The translations under genes were made by a program, and so were the position numbers. 64,000 nt of DNA from Streptomyces jeddahensis (lineage in GTDB: Bacteria; Actinomycetota; Actinomycetes; Streptomycetales; Streptomycetaceae). A model generated the notes under the pieces. The model did not search any database. It saw only the letters and a list, made by a program, of their open reading frames with translations, and was not told the origin of the DNA. This document shows positions 43,882 through 53,006 of this stretch, one piece after another (position 1 is the stretch's first letter; each line of letters opens with the position of its first letter). The stretch spans positions 124,001 to 188,000 of the forward strand of contig NZ_LOHS01000084.1 of the NCBI RefSeq assembly GCF_001642995.1, given 5' to 3'.

Positions 43882-44748
43882 ATGACGTCCCCGTTGATCG
43901 TCGATGACCACGTGGGGACCTCTCTCCCCGGGCAGGACGGCCGCGCGTCGGCGGCGGCCGACACCGCGCAGGCCCGGCACCGTTCCTCGCCGCCGAACTC
44001 CATGATCGAGCGGATGACGCTCATACTCGACGCGTTCGATCCGGGCACGCCCACGCTGTCCCTGCTGGAGCTGGCGGAGCGCACCGGCCTGCCGCGCTCC
44101 ACCGTCCACCGCATACTCGACCAGATGATCCGGCTGCGCTGGCTCGCGCACTCCGCCGGTGGCTACCGTCTCGGCATGCGCCCGCTGGAACTCGGCGGGC
44201 TCGCGGCGGATCACAGCGAGGTCCGGGACGTCGTCAACCCACTGCTGTACGAGCTGTGCCAGAGAACGGGCTTCGTCAGCCACCTCGCCGTGCTGGACGG
44301 ACGCGATGTCGTCTACCTGGACAAGGTGGGCGGGCGGTTCGCCGCCAACCTGCCCACCCGGCTCGGAGGCCGCCTGCCCGCGCACACCACTGCGGTGGGC
44401 AAGGCCATCCTCGCGTCGCTGGACCCGGCCCACGTCGATGCCACCTACCGCTCGTACCGGGGGCGGCTTCCGGTCAGAACCACGCACACGATCCGCACCA
44501 TCGCGGACCTGCTGCGCGAGCTGGAACAGGTCCGGCTGCGGCACGGAGTCGCCCTGGACAACGAGGAGTCCATGACCGGCATCTCCTGCGTCGCGGCCCC
44601 GCTGCGCGGCCGCGGCCCGGCCACCGCGGCGCTCTCCCTCTGCGGCGACACACGGGCGATGGACCCACGACGGCTGGCGCCGATGGTGCTGGAGGTCGCC
44701 CGGGAGGCGGGCCACCTTCTGTTCCCTTGCCGGCGCCGATGGCAGTAA
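43882..44748 (+). CDS. IclR-family transcriptional regulator
   Basis: 288 residues from ATG 43882 (GGAGG seven bases upstream). The N-terminal helix-turn-helix reads LSLLELAERTGLPRSTVHRI. The IclR effector domain has VVNPLLYELCQRTGFVSHLA, VGKAILASLDPAHVDATYRS and a closing ESMTGISCVAAPLRG. It senses a small organic acid or similar and represses or activates. Divergent from the Liv-type operon, it is the natural candidate regulator, which points to a catabolic-type ligand. An unusual N-terminal extension of about 40 residues precedes the HTH. Confidence 0.9.
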   Translation: MTSPLIVDDHVGTSLPGQDGRASAAADTAQARHRSSPPNSMIERMTLILDAFDPGTPTLSLLELAERTGLPRSTVHRILDQMIRLRWLAHSAGGYRLGMRPLELGGLAADHSEVRDVVNPLLYELCQRTGFVSHLAVLDGRDVVYLDKVGGRFAANLPTRLGGRLPAHTTAVGKAILASLDPAHVDATYRSYRGRLPVRTTHTIRTIADLLRELEQVRLRHGVALDNEESMTGISCVAAPLRGRGPATAALSLCGDTRAMDPRRLAPMVLEVAREAGHLLFPCRRRWQ

Positions 44749-44831
44749 CTGCCTGACGATGCCGCGACGGCTCGGGAGCCTACGGCGAGGCGGTTCCCCC
44801 GGGCCATGGTCCACACGGGCGGAGTCCCGGA

Positions 44832-46232
44832 TCAGCGGCGTGGCAGGAAGACCGACCAGGTGGTGCCGGCAAGGCGATGGGGCGTCCAGCTGTGGGCGTA
44901 GTGCGGGCGAGGGCTGCTGCGGCGGGTGAGGAGGCCGGCGGGGATCCGGGTGCGTGTCTGCGGTGAGCTGCAGCCGGCGTCGTATGCAGGGGCCAGTGCG
45001 AAGGTGCCCGCGACCACGCAGGGCGGGCGTATACCGAGACCACTCAGGTCGTGACCCACCGTCTGGTAGAGGGTGGCGGTCTTCGCGGTCTGCGTGGTGG
45101 CGCGCTGTAGGACGAGGCCCTGGCCGGTGAGGTGCAGGGCGACGGCGGTGGCGAGGAGGCCGCCGGCCAGGGCAGGGGTGCGGGACGTGCGCACTGCCTG
45201 GCATGCGAGCTCGGCCAGGGGCAGCGACAGCAGGGCGTAGGCGGGGAGGAGGAAGCGGGGTGCGGAGTAGGTGATGAGGAAGAGGTAGGGGAAGGCGGTG
45301 GCTGCCGCGCAGGCGATGGGCACGGCGGCGGGTTCGATGCGCCCGCGACGTGCGGCGGCGGCCAGCGCGGTGGCGGCGAGCAACGGCAATGCGAGCCACC
45401 AGAGGGTGAGTTCAGGGTGGACCAGGTGGGCGTGGCAGGGGCGGCACAGCTGCGGGCCGTCCAGGCTGCGCCACGCGTTGGCAAGGTTGAGGTGCAGGCC
45501 GAGGCCGCCCTCGTTGACGGACGACTGCTGCAGCCGTGCGCTGACGCCGCCGAAGCGTACGTAGGCCTCGACGATCCACTCCGCGGCGCCCGCCGCCAGG
45601 CCGCCGACGATCCACGGCAGCATCGGCCGCCGACGGCGTACCAGCGCGGCGGTGGCCAGCAGTGGCAGGGCCAGCCAGAGGCCATCGGAGAAGCGGAAGA
45701 GCGTAGCGGCAGCAAGGCAGCCGGCCAGCCATCCGCGGGCCCGGCGCTCGACGGGGGCGCGCAGGAACCATCCAGCGGCGGCGACCGCACTCAGTGCCAC
45801 CCAGAGGTTGGGCATGGCCTGCGTGCCGTTCGCCAGGGTCACCCACAGCCCGGCGAACAGCAGCGCGGCGAGCGCCGTGGCGCGCCGTCCTGGCAGCGGC
45901 TCCCAGATGCGGAAAGCCGCCCAGAGCCCGGTCGAGGAGAACAGGGCCAGCGCCACCCGCAGCGCGGTGACGGAGCCGGTGAACGCGACGACCGGGGCGA
46001 CCAGGAGGCTGGTGCCGCGGGAGCGGGGGGCACTGAAGTAGGCGGCGGGGTGGCGGGGATCAACCTGCGAGACGTAGACGGTCTCGTCCCAGCCGAGGGC
46101 GTGTCCCAGGCGCGGGATGACGAACAGCAGCTGCACGGCGAAATAGCCGGCCGCGACCAGGATCAGCCAGGGAACACGGTGAGCGGTCCGGCCCCGCGTC
46201 GGTTGGAACGCGGGGACAGCGAGGGCGGTCAT
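44832..46232 (-). CDS. GT-C-type membrane glycosyltransferase (PMT-like)
   Basis: 466 residues with about 10-12 membrane helices. The first extracytoplasmic loop holds LGWDETVYVSQVD, the Asp-Glu motif of dolichyl/polyprenyl-phosphate-sugar-dependent transferases (PMT/ArnT/RgtB group), and AAYFSAPRSRGTSLL. It probably adds a sugar from a polyprenyl carrier to an envelope glycan or protein. ATG 46232 chosen, GTG 46250 possible. It lies 70 bases downstream of the teichoic-acid-type polymerase, same strand, likely cotranscribed. Confidence 0.85.
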   Translation of the reverse strand: MTALAVPAFQPTRGRTAHRVPWLILVAAGYFAVQLLFVIPRLGHALGWDETVYVSQVDPRHPAAYFSAPRSRGTSLLVAPVVAFTGSVTALRVALALFSSTGLWAAFRIWEPLPGRRATALAALLFAGLWVTLANGTQAMPNLWVALSAVAAAGWFLRAPVERRARGWLAGCLAAATLFRFSDGLWLALPLLATAALVRRRRPMLPWIVGGLAAGAAEWIVEAYVRFGGVSARLQQSSVNEGGLGLHLNLANAWRSLDGPQLCRPCHAHLVHPELTLWWLALPLLAATALAAAARRGRIEPAAVPIACAAATAFPYLFLITYSAPRFLLPAYALLSLPLAELACQAVRTSRTPALAGGLLATAVALHLTGQGLVLQRATTQTAKTATLYQTVGHDLSGLGIRPPCVVAGTFALAPAYDAGCSSPQTRTRIPAGLLTRRSSPRPHYAHSWTPHRLAGTTWSVFLPRR

Positions 46233-46302
46233 GGTGTCGTAGTCCTGCACGTGAGGCGCTTGCGGATATCACGGACGCGAAAGGATGCTCGGCGGCGGCC
46301 GG

Positions 46303-48684
46303 TCAGGGCTGGGGCACCATCCGCCTGTCGGCATCCTCGCCGTGCGGGCTCGTTTCCCCACGGTGCAGCCCGGCGGCTGCGGGCCGCGGGGAGGTGTGCT
46401 CGCGATGCGGGCCGGCTGCGCCGGTCACGGCCGGACGTGCGGCCGTGACCGGCTGGGGTGCGGGCATCGGAAGGCGGGCACCGCCTGCGGGCGGTGTGAT
46501 CTCCTGCCCGAGCAGCACGCGGCGTACCACCCGCTCGGAGGCGTGCCCGTCGTCGTAGGCGCAAAAGCGCCGGCGGAACGCGGCGCGCAGCGCGGTGGTC
46601 TGCTCGGTGTCCCAGTCGCCGTCACGCAACAGCGCGACCAGTTCCTCCTCGGTGGTGACGACGGCGCCCGGCGTATCACCCTCCTTGCCGGAGAGCAGGT
46701 CGAACGTGACGCCGCGGGACCTGACGTAGGTCTCCCAGTCGGCGGCGTAGATGATGATGGGCCGGTCCAGGCAGGCGAAGTCGAACTGGATCGAGGAGTA
46801 GTCGGTGATCAGGGCGTCTGCGGCGAGGCAGAGTTCCTCCACGCTTGGGTGGCGGGAGACGTCCAGCAGCAGTCCCTGCTGCTGGAGCTCGGCCAGCCGG
46901 GGGTCCTGCGCGTAGGAGTAGTGCGTGCGGACCATCAGCAGGAAGTCTGGGCCCAGGGCGCGGGCGACGTTCGCCAGGTCCATGGCGGGCGCATAGCCGG
47001 CCTGGTAGTCGCGCAGGGTGGGGGCATAGAGCAGCGCCGTCCGGCCGGGGGCGATACCGAGCCGCTCTCGAGCCCTGGCGACATCGTGCGCGGTGGAGGT
47101 GTAGTACACGTCGTTGCGCGGATAGCCGTAGTCGAGGGATGTGAAGCCGCACGGATAGACGCGTTCCCAGTGCTCGGTGGAGAGTTGGTTGGACGACAGG
47201 CTGTAGTCCCAGCGGTCGGCGCGCTGCAGAAGCCGGCGAAAGCTCATCCCCTTGGCGGCCGCCGGGAAACGCTGCTGGTCCACACCCATGCGCTTCAGCG
47301 GCGTGCCGTGATGCGTCATCAGGTGTATCTGTCCTGGCCGCTTCGCGACGGAATCGGGGAAGTTGACGTTGTTGACGCAGAACTTGGCCCGGGCCATCAC
47401 CCGCCAGTAGCGGCGGCTGCCCAGAACGACATGATCCATGCCCTCAGGCACATCCCCCACCGCATCCGGCCTGACCACCCACACACCGTGCACCTCGGGC
47501 GCAAGTTCCTGCGCCGCACGGTAGACAGCCAGCGGATTACAGGCCGGTCCGCGGCTCCAGTAGGCCGAATAGACGGCCAGCTGCTCGTCGATCGGGAGCT
47601 GCCGCTGTATCCAGTAGTGAGCCGCCTGCAGGCGCCTGGCCACGGCACGTCTGTTCTTCCTGATCGCCTTCCTGGCCGATACCCGGGTGAAGTTGACCGT
47701 CTTGGCACACCGGAAAGCGGTGTATGACCCCAGATGCAGCGCCCTGAACTTCGCGCCGAGCAGGCCCGACGGCACCCGGAAGCCGGCCGGTACATGCGCC
47801 TTGTACATCGCTGAAGCCCGGCTGAAGAACTCCCTGCGGTCCGCGGGCACGACCCGGGAGGTACGGGCCAGAGTGAACAGGAAGTGACTGGCCATCCGCT
47901 GGAAAAGGACCGGCCGCAATGCGTCCAGTTCACGATGGGCGTCCAGGAAGTCGAACAGCCGCTGATACTGCTGGAAGATGGTGAAATGCTCACGGCCTGG
48001 CGTCTTCATCGAGTTGCCCTGCCTGCGCTGCCGGTACTCCACACACACTCGGTCCAGACAGGCCCCGGTATCGGCCGTGAGCATCGCCAGATACACCACC
48101 AGCGCATCCTCATACAGCCCGTCGGTGAACGTCAGATCGCTGCTGATGAAGAACTCTCGCCGAAACAGCCGGTTCCACACCACCGCGAACAAGTGGAACA
48201 GGTCGGGGCGCTCGGCGGGACGGAAAATCTCATCCCCGGTTTGCTCCAGCAGATGCGAGGTCGCACTCGGCTGGGCCATGTCCCACCAATACGTACGCAC
48301 ATGGTCGAAGAACAGCAGGTCGGGGTCGCGTGACTCCACCAGGCGCTGCTGCATGGAATGCAACGCATGCGCGGTCAGGGTGTCATCGCTGTCCAGGAAC
48401 AGGAGATAGTCGCCCCTGGCCAGCTTGACGCCCACATTACGGGCGTTGCCGATACCGCCGTTACGTTCCAGATGTACGGGCATCACCCGAGAATCACGGG
48501 CCGCATACTCGTCCAGGATCGCACCGCAGGCATCCGGTGAGCAGTCGTTGACAGCGATGACCTCGAAGTCCGTGAAGCCTTGCCCCAGTACCGAATCGAG
48601 GCACTCGCGCAAATAACCCTGCACCTTGTAGACAGGTATCACAATGCTGAACCGCGGCTTGCTCGAGGCGCTGTTCCAGACCAT
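46303..48684 (-). CDS. Bifunctional GT2 glycosyltransferase / CDP-glycerol glycerophosphotransferase
   Basis: 793 residues, two domains. Residues 1-250 are a GT-A family 2 enzyme (FSIVIPVYKVQGYLRECLDS, RNVGVKLARGDYLLFLDSDD). Residues about 370-760 are a TagF-type polymerase (THHGTPLKRMG near 455, GYPRNDVYYT, LLYAPTLRDY, ITDYSSIQFDF near 628, FDLLSGKEGDTPG). It builds a wall teichoic or teichulosonic-type glycerol/ribitol-phosphate polymer at the membrane. GGAG precedes ATG 48684. The downstream GT-C enzyme may decorate the same polymer. Confidence 0.92.
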   Translation of the reverse strand: MVWNSASSKPRFSIVIPVYKVQGYLRECLDSVLGQGFTDFEVIAVNDCSPDACGAILDEYAARDSRVMPVHLERNGGIGNARNVGVKLARGDYLLFLDSDDTLTAHALHSMQQRLVESRDPDLLFFDHVRTYWWDMAQPSATSHLLEQTGDEIFRPAERPDLFHLFAVVWNRLFRREFFISSDLTFTDGLYEDALVVYLAMLTADTGACLDRVCVEYRQRRQGNSMKTPGREHFTIFQQYQRLFDFLDAHRELDALRPVLFQRMASHFLFTLARTSRVVPADRREFFSRASAMYKAHVPAGFRVPSGLLGAKFRALHLGSYTAFRCAKTVNFTRVSARKAIRKNRRAVARRLQAAHYWIQRQLPIDEQLAVYSAYWSRGPACNPLAVYRAAQELAPEVHGVWVVRPDAVGDVPEGMDHVVLGSRRYWRVMARAKFCVNNVNFPDSVAKRPGQIHLMTHHGTPLKRMGVDQQRFPAAAKGMSFRRLLQRADRWDYSLSSNQLSTEHWERVYPCGFTSLDYGYPRNDVYYTSTAHDVARARERLGIAPGRTALLYAPTLRDYQAGYAPAMDLANVARALGPDFLLMVRTHYSYAQDPRLAELQQQGLLLDVSRHPSVEELCLAADALITDYSSIQFDFACLDRPIIIYAADWETYVRSRGVTFDLLSGKEGDTPGAVVTTEEELVALLRDGDWDTEQTTALRAAFRRRFCAYDDGHASERVVRRVLLGQEITPPAGGARLPMPAPQPVTAARPAVTGAAGPHREHTSPRPAAAGLHRGETSPHGEDADRRMVPQP

Positions 48685-48824
48685 GCGTCGTCTTCTCCAA
48701 ATGTGATGAGGTAACTCTCGCCGTCAGCGGTCCAATAGCCGACAGGGCAGGTGGTGCAGGTGGTGCCCTAGCGTGGGCAGGTCATCCGGGCGCTGGGACG
48801 GGGCGTCCTGGTGCCGGGAGCGGT

Positions 48825-49049
48825 TCACTCGAAATAGCCGCGCAGCATCTCGCGAAGCGAGGTCACGTCGCTGTCTTCGGCGAAGTCCAGGACACAGCAA
48901 CCCGCGTCCTCGCCTCCACCCACGTCCATGTCGTCGCCCTCGTTCTCGGGCAGCGTGTCGGTGAGATCACTCAAAGCGTCGTCGGAGCCTTCCCGGACTC
49001 CGTACGTCCCGCTGCCGGATGCCCTGGACAGCCAACGGAGCGCGCTCAT
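48825..49049 (-). CDS. Small acidic protein, unknown
   Basis: 74 residues from ATG 49049 (GAGAGAG about eight bases upstream). A short basic N-terminus (MSALRWLSRASG) is followed by a strongly acidic body (SDDALSDLTDTLPENEGDD) and a Gly/Asp segment with a Cys-Cys pair (EDAGCCVLDFAED), ending in LREMLRGYFE. No homologue recognised. The basic-leader/acidic-core pattern with CC is reminiscent of a peptide precursor, but no maturation enzyme is nearby. It lies 140 bases before the teichoic-acid gene on the same strand. Confidence 0.5.
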   Translation of the reverse strand: MSALRWLSRASGSGTYGVREGSDDALSDLTDTLPENEGDDMDVGGGEDAGCCVLDFAEDSDVTSLREMLRGYFE

Positions 49050-49243
49050 ATCAGCTCTCTCTCGCCCCCGCCCTTGCCGCAGCCCCGCCAGCCGGGGTGC
49101 GCCACACACGATGGCCCAACCGGGTAAAGCACCGCGATGACAGAGGTAAGAGCCGAGTGTGACTCCACGCGGTGCGGTCGGCCACAGCCACCGAGCCCTG
49201 TGGTCAGGATCTGTTCAGGCAACGGCTGGCACCGTCGGGTCTC

Positions 49244-50077
49244 ATGACATCTGAGACTTCTGAGACGTCCGCGGCCTACAGCCGCGTCGGTGCCGCACCA
49301 GGCCACCGCCTTCGGTGGAACAAGGTTCCCGAAGTCACCGTGTACTTCTGGGTGATCAAGGTGCTGTGCACGACGGTCGGCGAGACCGCGGCCGATCTCC
49401 TGAACGAGAAGCTGGGACTGGGCCTGACGGGCGTGTCGCTGCTGATGAGCGTGCTGCTGGTCGCGGTGCTCATTGCCCAGTTCCGGACGACCGCCTACCG
49501 CGCCGGCGTCTACTGGCTCGCCGTCGCCCTGATCAGCGTCGTCGGCACCCTGATCAGCGACAATCTCACCGACAACCTGGGCGTACCACTGGAGACGAGT
49601 ACGACGGTGTTCGCGGTCGTCCTCGCGGTGGTGTTCGTCGTCTGGTATAGCCGTGAGCGGACCCTGTCCATCCACAGCATCGACACCCTGCCCCGCGAGA
49701 CCTTCTACTGGCTCGCGGTCCTGTTCACCTTCGCGCTGGGCACCGCAGCCGGTGACCTGGTCGCCGAGCGCATGGCACTCGGATACTGGGTGTCCGCAGT
49801 CCTCTTCGCTCTCGCGATCGCCGCGGTCGCGGTGGGGCACTTCGCGCTCGGCCTGGACGCGGTGTGGAGCTTCTGGATCGCGTACGTCCTCACCCGGCCG
49901 CTCGGCGCGTCGGTGGGCGACTACCTGTCCCAGCCGACCGCGGACGGCGGCCTCGGCCTGGGCACCGTGGTCACCAGCGTGCTGTTCCTGGTGGTCATTC
50001 TTGGGCTGGTCGTGTTCCTGACGGTGACGCGAAAGGACGTCGGCGAGCCCGGGCGGGTCACGCGGGAGGCAGCGTGA
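49244..50077 (+). CDS. COG4705 multi-helix membrane protein
   Basis: 277 residues from ATG 49244, about eight membrane helices in two similar halves: VYFWVIKVLCTTVGETAADL and FYWLAVLFTFALGTAAGDLV share the FYW...T-GxxAxDLxxE pattern, and WIAYVLTRPLGASVGDYLSQ is a third copy. This tandem pattern is the COG4705 'membrane-anchored protein' family, proposed metal or small-molecule transporters. There is no good ribosome site. Its 3' end overlaps a relic kinase tail on the other strand. Confidence 0.85.
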   Translation: MTSETSETSAAYSRVGAAPGHRLRWNKVPEVTVYFWVIKVLCTTVGETAADLLNEKLGLGLTGVSLLMSVLLVAVLIAQFRTTAYRAGVYWLAVALISVVGTLISDNLTDNLGVPLETSTTVFAVVLAVVFVVWYSRERTLSIHSIDTLPRETFYWLAVLFTFALGTAAGDLVAERMALGYWVSAVLFALAIAAVAVGHFALGLDAVWSFWIAYVLTRPLGASVGDYLSQPTADGGLGLGTVVTSVLFLVVILGLVVFLTVTRKDVGEPGRVTREAA

Positions 50078-50165
50078 CCACGAACCGTGCACCAGCGGTG
50101 CGCCGTTGGCCGTAGCGCACGTCATGGCCGAAGGAGTGGGAGCGAGCCGCGGCCTCGCCTGGACG
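50058..50165 (-). pseudogene. Orphan C-terminal tail of a second histidine kinase
   Basis: Minus-strand frame GEAAARSHSFGHDVRYGQRR then TAGARFVVTLPPA and stop. It parallels the end of the intact kinase at 50240 (GGEVNYDPQHTPGAGFAVSL then PAG). The kinase core is absent. It is probably what remains of a tandem kinase copy and overlaps the 3' end of the COG4705 gene. Confidence 0.45.
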
Positions 50166-50239
50166 AGGCCGCGGCCCGCTCCGCGGTACGCGGCCCGGCC
50201 TTCTGCGACAGCTCCGGACTCGGTACACGCCTGCGGCGT

Positions 50240-51601
50240 TCACCCCGCAGGCAGGCTCACCGCGAACCCCGCCCCGGGCGTGTGCTGGGGGTCGTAGTTG
50301 ACCTCCCCGCCGGCGGATCGGGCCAGGCGTCGCGCGAGCGGTAGCCCCAGGCCCGCTCCGCCGTGCCCGTCCCCGGGAGCGGTACGCCGGCCCGGGTGGA
50401 AGAGCTGGCCGGCGAACGAGGGCGGTACGCCGGGGCCGTCGTCGGTGACGTCGATGCGTACGCCGTCCGGCTGTCGGCCTGCCAGGACGGTGACGCGTGA
50501 GCGCGCGTACCGCACGGCGTTCTCGAGGAGAGGGCTGATGATGCGTTCGAGGAGCGCGGGTGGTACTCCGGCCTCCAGATGCGGTTCCGTCCCGCTGATG
50601 AGTACCTTCACGTGGCCCGGGAGATCGAGGTGTTCGGTGAGCCGGCGCAGCGTGGGCAGAACCTCGGCCGTGCCGGGCACGGCGGACGCACTGTCGCGGG
50701 CGTCGTCCAGCAGGGTGTCGCAGATCGTGCGCATGCACTGGGCGGCGTCCGCTATCGCCGCGTGGGTTGTCTGGGTGTCGGCTTCGGAGCGCGGGCGAGC
50801 TCGCCACCAGTCGAGCTCGGCGATGATCCGGCTGAGCGGGGTGCGCAGTTCGTGCGACAGCTCCCTGGTGAGCTGCTGCTCGTGGCGCAGCACCGCGCGT
50901 ATGCGGTCCAGGAGCGCGTCCAACGACGCACCCAGCCGAGCGAGTTCCGTGGGCCGTTCCCCGCGGCCGAAACGCTCGGTGGAGGCGACGGCGCTCCACT
51001 GGGTGGCCTGGTCGGTCATGGTGCGTACGGGACGCAACGCACGGCCCACCGCGAGACGCGTGAGCGCGTAGGTGCAGGCGAGCATGACGGCGTCGAGTGT
51101 GAGGGACGCCAGGAGCATGGTGTCGGCGGAGCTGCGATAGGGGGACAGGTCCAGGGCGGCGACGACCGTCGCGTCGCTCGTTCCGCCGCTCACGGGCTGT
51201 GAGCACAGCCGGACGGGGGCGCGGCTGTCGAGGGTGGCGCAGTGCGGCCCGCCGCGTGCGGCGAGCCTGCCGGCGGCGCGCGTGACGGGGCTGCTGGCGG
51301 GGGCGGACGGCGGCCGTTCGAGCAGGCGCGTACCTGCGTAGATCCACACGTTGGTGTCGAGGAGAGCGTCGTTCGACGTCTCCAGGACCCGCACTCCGTG
51401 GGGGCCGGTGTCGACGGTGGTGGCGACGGCGGCGGCCCGGGTGCGCAGTTCGTCGTCCGCCTGGTGCTGAAGATGCTGACGGACCACGGCGTTGAACACG
51501 ACGGTGAGGATGACCATCAGGAACGCGGCGGTGGTGAGTGCCACCAGGGAGAGCCGGCCGCGCAGCGTGCGGGGCGTGAGACGGGATACGAACACGATCA
51601 T
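50240..51601 (-). CDS. Two-component sensor histidine kinase
   Basis: 453 residues. A membrane helix (LSLVALTTAAFLMVILTVVF) is followed by an extracytoplasmic sensor of about 120 residues with a Cys pair (HCATLD, RLCSQ), a second helix (LASLTLDAVMLACTYALTRL), HAMP, a DHp with phospho-His in QLTRELSHELRTPLSR near 255, and an ATPase with ENAVRYA, VTDDGPGVPP and GGAGLGLPLARRL. ATG 51601 overlaps the response-regulator stop (ATGA). It sits in an operon with envelope lipid genes, so it may sense membrane or wall stress. Confidence 0.93.
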   Translation of the reverse strand: MIVFVSRLTPRTLRGRLSLVALTTAAFLMVILTVVFNAVVRQHLQHQADDELRTRAAAVATTVDTGPHGVRVLETSNDALLDTNVWIYAGTRLLERPPSAPASSPVTRAAGRLAARGGPHCATLDSRAPVRLCSQPVSGGTSDATVVAALDLSPYRSSADTMLLASLTLDAVMLACTYALTRLAVGRALRPVRTMTDQATQWSAVASTERFGRGERPTELARLGASLDALLDRIRAVLRHEQQLTRELSHELRTPLSRIIAELDWWRARPRSEADTQTTHAAIADAAQCMRTICDTLLDDARDSASAVPGTAEVLPTLRRLTEHLDLPGHVKVLISGTEPHLEAGVPPALLERIISPLLENAVRYARSRVTVLAGRQPDGVRIDVTDDGPGVPPSFAGQLFHPGRRTAPGDGHGGAGLGLPLARRLARSAGGEVNYDPQHTPGAGFAVSLPAG

Positions 51602-52260
51602 GACAGGCGGTGGCCGATTCCACGCGCAGTGGTGACGGTCAGCTCACTGCCGCTGTCGCGGAGCTTACGGCGCAGCCGGGTCAGATACTGGTCGAGGGTG
51701 TTGTCGCTGACCTGGGCGCCCTCGGGCCAGGCCGCTCTGATCAGCTCGCGGCGGCGCACGATGTTCCCGGACGCGGCCATGAGCGCGGCCAGGAGGCGGA
51801 ACTCCGTCGGGGTGAGGGCGACCTCGGCGCCACGGACGGTGAAGCTGTGGCGGACGGCGTCCAGCACCAGGTCTCCGGTCGCGGTGGCCGGATGAGGGCC
51901 GGAGCGTTTGAGTGCGGCCCGCAGCCGGGCGGCGAGTTCGGCCAGGTGGAAGGGCTTTGGCAGGTAGTCGTCTCCGCCGGCGGAGAACCCGCTGAGTCGG
52001 TCCGTGAGCCGGTGGTGAGCCGTCAGGAAGATGACGGGGGAGGGGAAGCCGTTTGCTCGCATCGCCTGGCAGACGTCCCGTCCGTCCGCATCGGGCAGCC
52101 CGACATCGAGTACGACGGCGACGACGTCGTCACAGGCCAGGCGCAGGGCGGTCGCACCGTCCCGCGCGGGCACGGTCTCGAAGCCTTCGTCGCGCAGGCC
52201 GCGCAGCAGTACGTCACGCAGGGCGTGATCGTCCTCGACGACCAGGATCTTGTGGCGCAT
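51598..52260 (-). CDS. OmpR-family response regulator
   Basis: 220 residues. The receiver has acidic pair VVEDD, phospho-Asp in VVLDVGLPDADG near 51, the Thr switch IFLTA and Lys in LPKPF. The C-terminal winged helix reads LTPTEFRLLAALMAASGNIV and DNTLDQYLTRLRRKL. GGAGGACGC precedes ATG 52260. It starts 17 bases after the PAP2 gene and overlaps the kinase, so the five genes from DedA on look like one transcript. Confidence 0.95.
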   Translation of the reverse strand: MRHKILVVEDDHALRDVLLRGLRDEGFETVPARDGATALRLACDDVVAVVLDVGLPDADGRDVCQAMRANGFPSPVIFLTAHHRLTDRLSGFSAGGDDYLPKPFHLAELAARLRAALKRSGPHPATATGDLVLDAVRHSFTVRGAEVALTPTEFRLLAALMAASGNIVRRRELIRAAWPEGAQVSDNTLDQYLTRLRRKLRDSGSELTVTTARGIGHRLS

Positions 52261-52277
52261 GCGTCCTCCGCGTGTTC

Positions 52278-53006
52278 TTATGTCCGGTCTTTGGCAGCGG
52301 CTTGCTCGCGTGTCCCCTTCGCCGCAACGGCTGGCTCCCGGGTCATTCCGGCGGTGCCGACGACGAAGTGCTCCGGCAGCCACCTGGCCGCGGCGCCGAG
52401 GCACAGCCCCAGCCAGCCGACGGCGAACAGCCAGCCGCCCATGACGTCGGTGAACCAGTGCACCCCGAGATAGACGCGGGTGAGTCCGACCAGCGCGCCC
52501 CAGCAGCCGATGACGAAGGTGAGCACCGTTCTGCCGCGAGGAGCGCGCACGACCACCGCGATGACGAGCATTCCGGCGGTGACGACCGCGGTGGTGGCGT
52601 GGCCGGAGGGGAACGACCAGCCCGATGCGTGCGACGCCCAGTCCGCCTGAGGCGGGCGGGGCCGGGTGATCAGATGCATCACGGTGTACCGGGCGGCCTG
52701 CCCGGCCCCGAGGCACGCGACGCAGAGGGCCACCGCGAGCAGACGGTGCCGCACGGTGCGCCCGAGAAGAATTCCCGCCAGCACGGCCAGCGTATAGGGG
52801 ACGACACCAGTGCCGGTGGCGGTGAGACCACGGGCCAGGGCCACCACGACGTCCGGGCGGTGCGCGAGGGACCATGAGTGGAGGTCATCGTCCGTGAACA
52901 GTGTGTCTCCGTTGGCGCCGACCACGACGATGGCCAGTACGCCGAACGCGGCCAGCGCGCCGAGGCCCGTGCAGACGGCCGTGTCGGCGACGTCCCTGCG
53001 GATCAT
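52278..53006 (-). CDS. PAP2-family membrane phosphatase
   Basis: 242 residues, about six helices. Phosphatase motifs C1 MHLITRPRPP (K/R-x6-RP), C2 SFPSGHATTA and C3 RVYLGVHWFTDVMGG carry the catalytic His pair. It hydrolyses undecaprenyl- or phosphatidate-type lipid phosphates at the outer face. ATG 53006 overlaps the preceding PAP2 stop (ATGA). A Lys/Glu/Ala-rich tail follows the last helix. Confidence 0.93.
   Translation of the reverse strand: MIRRDVADTAVCTGLGALAAFGVLAIVVVGANGDTLFTDDDLHSWSLAHRPDVVVALARGLTATGTGVVPYTLAVLAGILLGRTVRHRLLAVALCVACLGAGQAARYTVMHLITRPRPPQADWASHASGWSFPSGHATTAVVTAGMLVIAVVVRAPRGRTVLTFVIGCWGALVGLTRVYLGVHWFTDVMGGWLFAVGWLGLCLGAAARWLPEHFVVGTAGMTREPAVAAKGTREQAAAKDRT

Noticed and set aside
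48825-49049. Calling the acidic small protein a lanthipeptide precursor
   Set aside because: No LanB/C/M, radical-SAM or protease genes are adjacent and there is no Ser/Thr-Cys core pattern.
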